The notes beneath the pieces are model-generated. The model was given only the letters and a program-made list of their open reading frames with translations. It was not told the origin of the DNA and searched no databases. This document shows, one piece after another, positions 24,692 to 30,210 of a stretch of 30,210 nt of DNA. The stretch comes from an uncultured Eubacteriales bacterium (GTDB taxonomy: Bacteria > Bacillota > Clostridia > Oscillospirales > CAG-272). The translations under genes and the position numbers were made by a program. Each line of letters begins with the position of its first letter. The stretch's first letter is position 1. The stretch lies in contig CAKSDP010000024.1 in NCBI GenBank assembly GCA_934446065.1, positions 1 to 30,210 on the forward strand. The letters are read 5' to 3'.

Positions 24692-24727
24692 ACTTATGAT
24701 TAAGCCTTTCTTTTATACAACCACCAT

Positions 24728-24756
24728 ATCATATACCAAAGGTATGCTATTGTCAA
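24728..24756 (-). promoter_or_regulatory. Promoter of trkA-trkH with a spacer dyad
   Basis: On the minus strand, TTGACA (24751-24756), 17 bases, TATGAT (24728-24733). ATACC-AAA-GGTAT (24733-24745) is a perfect dyad inside the spacer, a plausible repressor or activator site. I see no c-di-AMP riboswitch in the short leader. Confidence 0.75.
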
Positions 24757-24771
24757 GAGCAAAATGAAAAA

Positions 24772-25647
24772 TTATCTGTACGCCGAGCTTATGCCGTAAT
24801 ATTCCTCAAGGCAAAGTCCGCTGTCCGTGATCTTGCGTGCCAGCTCCTCGCCGACATACCTCACGTGCCACGGTTCGTATACGTATCCCGTCTTGTCCTC
24901 ACATCCCGCAGGATAGCGGATGATGAAGCCGTACTCGGCGCAGTGCGCGGCGAGCCAGATCCCCTCGGGCGTGTCGGCAAAGCTGAAGTCAAGCGAGTTG
25001 AGGTCCATCGCCATGCCGGTCTGATGCTCGGAGTGTCCGGGCCTTGCAGAGTAGCGATCGGCTGCCGCAGCGCCGTCGCGCGCGCTGTAATCCCTGTAAA
25101 TGATCTTTTGGTCGATGTACGAGCGGTACCCCGATTTGACGAAAAGGCTTATGCCTTCGCTTGCGGCTGCCGCCTGCATTCGGTAGAACGCAGAGAGCGT
25201 CTCCGAGGTAAGCCCGCCCGGCGCATAGGAATCGGGCAGGGGATATGACTTGTTTACGAGCAGAATTCCGTCAATGTAGTAGAAGCCGCCCTCGTATGTA
25301 ACACCGGCTTCTACTGCCGGTGCGGGAGCGGGATCCGGTTCGGGTTCAGGTTCGGGCTCGGGTTCCGGAGCAGGCTCAGGTTCCGGCTCCGGAATCGGCT
25401 CCGGTTCGGGTTCGGGCTCGGGAACAGGTTCAGACTCAGGTTCAGGTTCAGTGACAGGCTCCGGCTCAGTTGTGGTGATCTCCGTTGTCGGCTGAGCTGT
25501 TTCGACTGTCGTCGTCTGAACAGTCGTGACTTTCGGCGAGGGGAATACCGTCTCGGTAGCAGCGGTCTGCTCCTGAGAGTCAATGCGTCTCACGCATCCG
25601 CCGAGAAGCGTGCAGACGGCGATAACGGCAATAACTTTGTACTTCAT
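24772..25647 (-). CDS. VanY-family D-Ala-D-Ala carboxypeptidase lipoprotein
   Basis: The 291-residue protein should trim the terminal D-Ala from peptidoglycan peptides outside the membrane. A lipoprotein signal ends at LLGGC with Cys18. Residues 61-110 are a long Pro-Glu run that would span the wall as a stiff linker. The catalytic domain covers about 118-291: SGYRSY, then SEHQTGMAMDL giving the zinc-binding His and Asp, and EPWHVRYVG with the second His. ATG 25647 follows GAAAGGATC; an 18-codon extension would bypass the signal peptide. It resembles VanY/DacY housekeeping enzymes; nothing nearby suggests a vancomycin resistance cluster. Confidence 0.92.
   Translation of the reverse strand: MKYKVIAVIAVCTLLGGCVRRIDSQEQTAATETVFPSPKVTTVQTTTVETAQPTTEITTTEPEPVTEPEPESEPVPEPEPEPEPIPEPEPEPAPEPEPEPEPEPDPAPAPAVEAGVTYEGGFYYIDGILLVNKSYPLPDSYAPGGLTSETLSAFYRMQAAAASEGISLFVKSGYRSYIDQKIIYRDYSARDGAAAADRYSARPGHSEHQTGMAMDLNSLDFSFADTPEGIWLAAHCAEYGFIIRYPAGCEDKTGYVYEPWHVRYVGEELARKITDSGLCLEEYYGISSAYR
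25318..25467 (-). repeat. Pro-Glu low-complexity repeat within the carboxypeptidase
   Basis: Irregular six-base units coding Pro-Glu, with occasional Thr, Ser, Val, Ala, Ile or Asp, fill about 150 bases. Such a tract can change length by slippage, altering linker length in frame. Confidence 0.8.
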
Positions 25648-25689
25648 AAAAGATCCTTTCGGAGAATAACGGCAAATACCGAAAATTAT

Positions 25690-25715
25690 GCCGTTCCGCA
25701 AAAAGGCAGAACGGC
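25690..25715 (-). terminator. Hairpin between cyclophilin and carboxypeptidase genes
   Basis: GCCGTTC (25690-25696) pairs with GAACGGC (25709-25715). On the minus strand it is followed by ATAATTTTC, a weak T-run, so it may terminate or partly attenuate. Confidence 0.5.
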
Positions 25716-25721
25716 ACGGCT

Positions 25722-26210
25722 TTATTCAACTACAATGCACTTGATCGTCTGGGGGATCATCGGTCTGTCGGCGGGATCGGTGGGAACGGACGCAATTGCG
25801 TCAACAACGTCCATACCGTCGGTGACCTTGCCGAAAGCTGCGTATTGACCGTCGAGGAATGTAGCGTCGTCATGGCAGATGAAGAACTGACTGCTTGCGG
25901 AGTCGGGCATCTGCGAGCGAGCCATGGAAATTACACCGCGAGTGTGCGAGAGATCGTTTGCGACACCGTTCTGCGCAAACTCACCCTTTATCTTTTCGTC
26001 GGATCCGCCGTAGCCGGTGCCCATCGGGTCGCCGCCCTGGATCATGAATCCGGAAATTACGCGGTGGAAGATAAGCCCGTCATAGAAGCCGGACTTCGCG
26101 AGCTTTACAAAATTTGCAACGGTAATGGGAGCGCAGTCGGGATAAAGCTCGAGCTTCATCACGCCGCCATCCTCCATCTCGATTCTTATGTTTACGGTAT
26201 TTTCAGCCAT
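25722..26210 (-). CDS. Cyclophilin-type peptidyl-prolyl isomerase, cytoplasmic
   Basis: The 162-residue protein is a bare cyclophilin domain that speeds proline cis-trans isomerisation. Key residues are in FHRVISGFMIQGGDP (catalytic Arg, Phe, Gln), the SQFFICHDD strand and the LDGQYAAFGKVTDGMDVVD segment. There is no signal peptide, so it acts in the cytoplasm. GGGAG precedes the ATG. It follows the exported paralogue by 28 bases, so the pair arose by tandem duplication and is co-transcribed. Confidence 0.95.
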   Translation of the reverse strand: MAENTVNIRIEMEDGGVMKLELYPDCAPITVANFVKLAKSGFYDGLIFHRVISGFMIQGGDPMGTGYGGSDEKIKGEFAQNGVANDLSHTRGVISMARSQMPDSASSQFFICHDDATFLDGQYAAFGKVTDGMDVVDAIASVPTDPADRPMIPQTIKCIVVE

Positions 26211-26238
26211 TTTTTCTTACTCCCTTGTGTCTGTATGA

Positions 26239-26859
26239 TTATTTTGCGGCAGTGCCGGGTTTGTACTCAACCGTGATCTTGGCTGTCGGCACGCTTCCGC
26301 TCTCGTCGATCTCAACCGATTTGATCACCGGCGGTGTTACGGGCTTCGTGTTCGCGCCCTCAGCGGCGTTGTAGGTCACGTCAACCGCTGCGATTGCGTC
26401 AACGACGTCCATGCCGCCAGTCACCTTGCCGAAAGCGGCGTAGTTGCCGTCGAGGAACTGCGAGTCCTGATGGCAGATGAAGAACTGACTGCTCGCGGAA
26501 TCGGGGTCACTTGAACGAGCCATGGAGATGACACCGCGGGTGTGCGACAGATCGTTGTCAACTCCGTTTGAGGAAAACTCGCCCTTGATCTTGTTCTGCG
26601 AGCCGCCGGTGCCGTCGCCGTTCGGGTCGCCGCCCTGGATCATGAATCCGCTGTAAATGCGGTGGAACGTCAGTCCCTCGTAGAACTTGCTGTTCGCAAG
26701 ATCGATGAAATTCTGAACGGTGATGGGAGCCTTGTCGGGATAAAGCTTGAGCGTGATCGTGCCGGTCTCCATGCCGTCGGCGGATTTCTTCTCTCCGCAC
26801 GCGGTGAGAGCGCACAGGATCATGAGCGCCGCAAGAATGAGCGACAGTGATTTTTTCAT
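26239..26859 (-). CDS. Cyclophilin-type peptidyl-prolyl isomerase, lipoprotein
   Basis: This 206-residue paralogue of the next gene has a lipoprotein signal (LTAC, Cys21) and should fold secreted proteins on the outer face of the membrane. The core keeps FHRIYSGFMIQGGDP, SQFFICHQD and LDGNYAAFGKVTGGMDVVD. It has extra residues near the C-terminus (about 167-206) compared with the cytoplasmic copy. GAAGGA precedes the ATG and a promoter lies at 26921-26949. Alternative roles such as sporulation folding factor cannot be judged from sequence. Confidence 0.94.
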   Translation of the reverse strand: MKKSLSLILAALMILCALTACGEKKSADGMETGTITLKLYPDKAPITVQNFIDLANSKFYEGLTFHRIYSGFMIQGGDPNGDGTGGSQNKIKGEFSSNGVDNDLSHTRGVISMARSSDPDSASSQFFICHQDSQFLDGNYAAFGKVTGGMDVVDAIAAVDVTYNAAEGANTKPVTPPVIKSVEIDESGSVPTAKITVEYKPGTAAK

Positions 26860-26920
26860 AATTTTTATCCTTCTTTCGCTTGTGGCACAGACGTCGCAGT
26901 GCCGTAATACTCTATCCTAT

Positions 26921-26949
26921 ATATTAACAGAATATTTCGCATATGTCAA
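26921..26949 (-). promoter_or_regulatory. Promoter of the cyclophilin operon
   Basis: On the minus strand, TTGACA (26944-26949), 17 bases, TAATAT (26921-26926). Confidence 0.7.
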
Positions 26950-26986
26950 ATGTTATTTGTAAATTCGGTAAAAACGTATGCGGCGA

Positions 26987-27013
26987 ATAGAGCCATCTCA
27001 TGCGGCATAAAAT
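26987..27013 (+). promoter_or_regulatory. Candidate sigma-E promoter of the YtvI-like gene
   Basis: ATA (26987-26989), 16 bases, CATAAAAT (27006-27013) fits the ATA/CATA-N3-T pattern of sigma-E promoters. No sigma-A boxes are evident here. Confidence 0.35.
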
Positions 27014-27054
27014 AAAGAATGATGTAAATATTAAAAGAAAGCGGGGGTGTGCGA

Positions 27055-28149
27055 GTGAACGCCGAGGCTTGGTGGAGACTTTGCAAGGCGATAATCGCGG
27101 GGATACTCGTTTCGGCTGCGGCGGTGATATCGTTCAGATACCTTCTGCCGGCGCTGCTTCCGTTTATACTCGCATTTGCGGCGGCAGCCTGTATTCGTCC
27201 GTGCGCACTGTGGTGCAAGCGGCGTCTGAAGATCGGCGCGGGGATAGTCTCCGTCGCGATGATACTTGTGATATTCACGCTCATGTGCTTTGTCGTATAT
27301 GCGGCGGGGGCAAGGCTCGTGGGCGAGTGCGGCAGATTTCTCGTGAGCGTATCCGAAACGGCGGAGAATGACTCAAGCCCCATCGCGCGCCTCGGCGGGA
27401 TGATCGAGGAGCTTGGCGAGCGATTCCCGTTCTTTCGCGAGGGCAGCGGCGGCGTGATCGACCTTTATGAGCTTTTGTCCGGATTCGTGCGGGCGGGGGC
27501 GGAAAAGCTCAGCGCCGCATTCGCCGTGTGGGTCGGCACGCTTATAAAAATGCTGCCGTCGGCGCTCTTTTCGATCGGCATATGCTTCATCGCGATGTTT
27601 TATCTTACTCTCGATTACGACGGCGCGGTCGCGGCTCTGCGGGATTTTTTTCCGAGAGGGGCGCACGGGCGTGCGTCGGAATGGTACCACCGAATGATCC
27701 ATGCGCTGTGGGAATATCTGCGGGCTTACCTTTTAATAATGCTCGTCACATTTGCCGAGCTGTATCTCGGATTCACCGTGGTCGGGATCGAGTATGCGCT
27801 GCTTTTTGCGGTCGTCATCGCAGTGGTCGATTTTCTTCCGCTGCTCGGCACCGGAACAGTGCTGATCCCGTGGGGAGCTGCGGAGCTGCTCCTCGGGGAA
27901 TACAGGCGCGGCATCGGAATTCTTGTGATCTATGCGGTGACTTGCGTTGTGCGTCAGCTTATTGAGCCGCGCATCGTCGGAAACTTCATCGGGACTCATC
28001 CGCTCGTGGCGCTGATCGGCGTCTACGCGGGGCTGAAGCTGTTCGGCGTTATAGGCATGATCGCAGCACCGATAATACTTTATCTTGTGAAGGCGCTGAG
28101 AGTCGGTGCGCCCGAGAACAAAGAAAACGGGATGCCACAAGGTTCGTGA
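27055..28149 (+). CDS. YtvI/AI-2E family permease
   Basis: The 364-residue polytopic protein belongs to the AI-2E exporter/YtvI superfamily. Two membrane segments open it (about 11-30 and 35-55), a third is near 64-84, then a soluble helical region at about 95-150. Four or five more segments follow, including the conserved stretch FLPLLGTGTVLIPW and the EPRIVGNFIGTHPL motif typical of the family. YtvI is a sporulation membrane protein in Bacillus; the candidate sigma-E promoter supports the same assignment here but does not prove it. GTG 27055 is chosen because GGGGG ends seven bases before it; GTG 27049 would add two residues. Confidence 0.82.
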   Translation: MNAEAWWRLCKAIIAGILVSAAAVISFRYLLPALLPFILAFAAAACIRPCALWCKRRLKIGAGIVSVAMILVIFTLMCFVVYAAGARLVGECGRFLVSVSETAENDSSPIARLGGMIEELGERFPFFREGSGGVIDLYELLSGFVRAGAEKLSAAFAVWVGTLIKMLPSALFSIGICFIAMFYLTLDYDGAVAALRDFFPRGAHGRASEWYHRMIHALWEYLRAYLLIMLVTFAELYLGFTVVGIEYALLFAVVIAVVDFLPLLGTGTVLIPWGAAELLLGEYRRGIGILVIYAVTCVVRQLIEPRIVGNFIGTHPLVALIGVYAGLKLFGVIGMIAAPIILYLVKALRVGAPENKENGMPQGS

Positions 28150-28157
28150 CATCCCGT
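28127..28157 (+). other. Hairpin over the YtvI-like gene's stop codon
   Basis: ACGGGATG (28127-28134) pairs with CATCCCGT (28150-28157), extended inward by CAC/GTG with one mismatch. It includes the stop codon and lacks a T-run, so it may protect the mRNA end rather than terminate. Confidence 0.5.
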
Positions 28158-28174
28158 ATAGCAGATTACAACTG

Positions 28175-28249
28175 TAATTTCGGCACCTGAAATACCGTCT
28201 TATTATAATTTCGGCACCTGAAAAATTATAAGCATCTAAAATACCGTCT
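28175..28249 (+). repeat. Short tandem repeat at the end of the S1-domain gene
   Basis: TAATTTCGGCACCTGAAA occurs at 28175-28192 and 28206-28223. ATACCGTCT occurs at 28192-28200 and 28241-28249, the latter preceded by GCATCTAAA, a diverged form of GCACCTGAA. The last copy lies over the final codons and stop of the S1-domain gene. Each main copy can fold as a 6-bp stem (TTTCGG/CTGAAA). Confidence 0.8.
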
Positions 28250-29168
28250 CGATTATTTTTGGGCATCCTGACGGTGAGTAACGCCATATGTCCATGTGCG
28301 GCGTTGTCTCGGGATCTATAAATAGCTTTGCCGGACGGCGCTGTGCGTTCGGAAACGAGTCGATCAGAACGAGCTTTATCTTCATCCGTTCGGGGATCAT
28401 GCTTTTTATGTATACGGCACATCCGTCACCGGGCTTCACGCCGGATCTGTATTCCGCCAGCCCCGCAAGATTCGGCGCAAGCTCCACAAAGATACCGTAA
28501 TCCTCGACCGAGCGCACGATACCGGTGACAGTCTCGCCGGGCGAGAACGCCGCAGCGTTTTCCTCCCACGTGCCGTACAGCTCGCGCAGACTCATGTATA
28601 TCCTGCCGCATTCGCGGTCGATCGAGCGAACGACCGCGTACCCGCACTCGCCGACGGACAGTCTGTCTGACGGGTGCGATATTCTTGAGACCGACAGCGT
28701 ATCGACGCTCGCAAGCGAGACTATTCCCGCGCCGATATCGACGAACGCGCCGAACGGCTCAAGGTGCGTTACCCTCACGGGAATAACGTCGCCGGGCGTC
28801 AGATGCGATATGTACTGCTCCATGCAGCGCTTCTGAACATCGCGTCGTGACAGGTGCGCCAGAACCGCGCCGCCCTTGTGCTCGATCTCTTTAACGGTAA
28901 AAGCCACGCGCTTGCCGACTTTCGTGATTATTGCGATGTCGCGCACCTCCCCTGAGGTGGAGTACGCCGCCTCCTCGCGCGGAATGACCCCGTGCATTCC
29001 GCCTATGTCAACGTGCAGGCTCATATCCGCAGAATCGCACCTGACTACCGTTCCCTCAAGCACACTTCCGCGCTCCATTGCCCGCACAAGCTCCGATATG
29101 GTGCGTACACACTCTGCGCCGCCGGCGTTGTATCCCTCCGGCAAAAACTGTCGATCCGTCATTTTCAT
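28236..29168 (-). CDS. RNA-binding protein with three S1 domains
   Basis: The 310-residue protein is built of three S1/OB folds: about 34-105 (GSVLEGTVV start), 123-195 (GDVIPVRVTHLEPFGAFVDI) and 207-275 (GETVTGIVRSVEDYGIFVEL). Domain 2 and 3 are near-consensus S1; domain 1 is more divergent. A 35-residue acidic/polar tail follows. It resembles the short S1-like proteins of Firmicutes, which bind mRNA or ribosomes, but it is not the six-domain Gram-negative ribosomal S1. AAAGG lies before the ATG. The gene is divergent from the YitT gene across 79 bases. Its 3' end lies within a short repeat. Confidence 0.88.
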   Translation of the reverse strand: MKMTDRQFLPEGYNAGGAECVRTISELVRAMERGSVLEGTVVRCDSADMSLHVDIGGMHGVIPREEAAYSTSGEVRDIAIITKVGKRVAFTVKEIEHKGGAVLAHLSRRDVQKRCMEQYISHLTPGDVIPVRVTHLEPFGAFVDIGAGIVSLASVDTLSVSRISHPSDRLSVGECGYAVVRSIDRECGRIYMSLRELYGTWEENAAAFSPGETVTGIVRSVEDYGIFVELAPNLAGLAEYRSGVKPGDGCAVYIKSMIPERMKIKLVLIDSFPNAQRRPAKLFIDPETTPHMDIWRYSPSGCPKIIETVF

Positions 29169-29191
29169 ACTCGCCTTTCCTTTGATATCGC

Positions 29192-29208
29192 CCCGACACT
29201 TGTCCGGG
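29192..29208. other. Imperfect dyad in the S1/YitT intergenic region
   Basis: CCGAC-ACTT-GTCCGG forms a stem with one bulge in the 79-base space between the divergent genes. No clear sigma-A promoter is visible for either gene, so it may be an operator or leader stem. Confidence 0.3.
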
Positions 29209-29247
29209 TAATGTTCTGATTAAATCTATGTATGGGAGCAGATATAT

Positions 29248-30135
29248 ATGATAAACAGACAGAAAAAAAGCGGGCAGGGAGTCCGGAGAACGGACAGCCT
29301 GTGGAGTACGGTAGTATCGGTCGCCGCAGGATCGGTGCTGTTCGGCATCGCTGTAAGTATGCTGCTTGTCCCGGCGAGCATCGTGACCGGAGGGGCTACG
29401 GGTATCGCGACAGTGCTGTCAAAGCTGACGGGACTTCCCGTCGGTACAGGGATCCTTGCGGTCAATCTGCCGCTGTTTGCCCTGTCCGTCCGCGATCGCG
29501 GATTCCGCGGGATGGCGCGCGCGATCATCGGCACGCTCTGCACCTCCGTTTCGGCGGATTTTTTCTCGATATTCCCGCCTGCGGCGAGCGATCCGCTCCT
29601 GTGTGCCCTCGTCGGCGGTGCAGTGATGGGCGTCGGAGCGGGGATCATGCTCGGTTCGGGCGTGACGACGGGCGGCTCCGACCTTGCGGCGTATCTCCTG
29701 AGAAAAAAGCTGCCGGCGATCCCCTCCGGACGGCTGATACTCTATTTTGACACGGTTATAATACTTGCTGCGGCAATTGCTCTCGGCAGCCTTCGCGGAG
29801 TCATGTATTCCGTCGTTTGCACCGTGGCGTATTCGGCGGCGCTTGATATGGTGCAGAGCGCCGCAAGGCGTGCGAAAACGGTGTTCATCATATCGCGCGA
29901 GTACGCGGCGATCGCCGATGCGGCATCAAGCTCCCTCGATCGCGGAACAACGCTGCTCCGCGGGATCGGCTGGCATACGGGCGAGGAGTGGAACGTGGTG
30001 ATGTGCGTCATCGCAAAGCAGCAGGAGTACACGCTGCGCGAGATCGTCCGCGGCGCCGATCCGTCGGCGTTTATCGTGATATGCGACGCGTCGTGCGTGC
30101 TCGGAGAGGGATTCATGCACGGTGACGATGAATAA
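29248..30135 (+). CDS. YitT family membrane protein
   Basis: The 295-residue protein has the YitT layout: about five or six membrane segments over residues 13-205, with the conserved VPASIVTGGATGIATVL and GSGVTTGGSDLAAYLL glycine-rich motifs. A cytoplasmic DUF2179 domain follows at about 210-290 (KTVFIISREY, GWHTGEEWNVVMCVI, DPSAFIVICDASCVLGEGF). The function of the family is not firmly known; transport of a small solute is assumed. GGGAG lies about nine bases before the ATG. The 75 bases after the stop hold no feature I can identify. Confidence 0.92.
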   Translation: MINRQKKSGQGVRRTDSLWSTVVSVAAGSVLFGIAVSMLLVPASIVTGGATGIATVLSKLTGLPVGTGILAVNLPLFALSVRDRGFRGMARAIIGTLCTSVSADFFSIFPPAASDPLLCALVGGAVMGVGAGIMLGSGVTTGGSDLAAYLLRKKLPAIPSGRLILYFDTVIILAAAIALGSLRGVMYSVVCTVAYSAALDMVQSAARRAKTVFIISREYAAIADAASSSLDRGTTLLRGIGWHTGEEWNVVMCVIAKQQEYTLREIVRGADPSAFIVICDASCVLGEGFMHGDDE

Positions 30136-30210
30136 TGTAGGATTACAATAGATAAGTTACAGCGCAAAAAAAGAATAGCAAATGAGAGTCAAATGTGTTA
30201 CAGTTAAGTC

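Noticed and set aside
24692..24727. A c-di-AMP or other riboswitch before trkA
   Set aside because: The leader is only about 20 bases after the -10 box, too short for a riboswitch.
25318..25467. Possible CRISPR-like or satellite array
   Set aside because: The units are six bases, irregular, in frame and encode Pro-Glu inside a lipoprotein; there are no spacers.
24772..25647. Vancomycin resistance gene vanY
   Set aside because: The enzyme family fits, but there are no vanHAX or vanRS genes, and housekeeping homologues are common.

Overview
The window looks like chromosome of a spore-forming member of the Clostridia, probably an Oscillospiraceae/Ruminococcaceae-type gut lineage. The evidence is GC-rich coding DNA, Firmicutes-style GGAGG ribosome binding sites, TTGACA-17-TATAAT promoters, the sporulation pair spoIIGA-sigE, a dgt-dnaG-rpoD cluster, a YtvI-like permease and small PspC, AbrB and YitT proteins. 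Species level cannot be read from the sequence alone. I see no phage, insertion sequence, CRISPR array, toxin-antitoxin pair or obvious genomic island, and most of the window is ordinary core chromosome.

Layout. 1-1.8 kb: an unrecognised partial frame at the left edge, a DUF1003 membrane protein and a convergent zinc-ribbon membrane protein sharing one terminator. 1.9-2.9 kb: tmk, then a two-tRNA operon (Met-CAT, Glu-TTC) and three stacked hairpins. 2.9-7.4 kb (minus strand): an AbrB-type regulator followed by two ATPase-permease ABC cassettes. 7.4-9.6 kb (minus): an M24B Xaa-Pro aminopeptidase and a PspC protein. 9.6-12.2 kb: an alpha/beta hydrolase with a structured leader, and a convergent Y-family polymerase under a LexA-like operator. 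12.3-14.4 kb: spoIIGA, sigE and rpmE. 14.5-18.7 kb: dgt, dnaG and rpoD. 18.8-21.8 kb: a solute-binding lipoprotein with an inserted charged helix and a Gfo/Idh/MocA oxidoreductase. 21.8-26.9 kb (minus): two cyclophilins, a VanY-type carboxypeptidase, then trkA-trkH. 27-30.1 kb: a YtvI/AI-2E-type permease, a three-S1-domain protein (minus) and a YitT protein.

How the genes work together. SpoIIGA is the membrane protease that activates pro-sigma-E, and the two genes are adjacent. The YtvI-like gene carries a candidate sigma-E promoter and could belong to that regulon. DnaG and RpoD form the usual macromolecular-synthesis cluster with a dGTPase in front. TrkA gates the TrkH potassium channel. 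The two ABC cassettes are probably co-transcribed exporters under a small AbrB-type protein. 

I did not find a convincing undescribed system. The most useful leads are regulatory: a four-codon leader frame with a strong ribosome binding site just before rpoD, a long-spacer promoter with a Spo0A-like box before spoIIGA, a LexA-like box on the polymerase promoter, and the permease-less solute-binding lipoprotein with its coil insertion.
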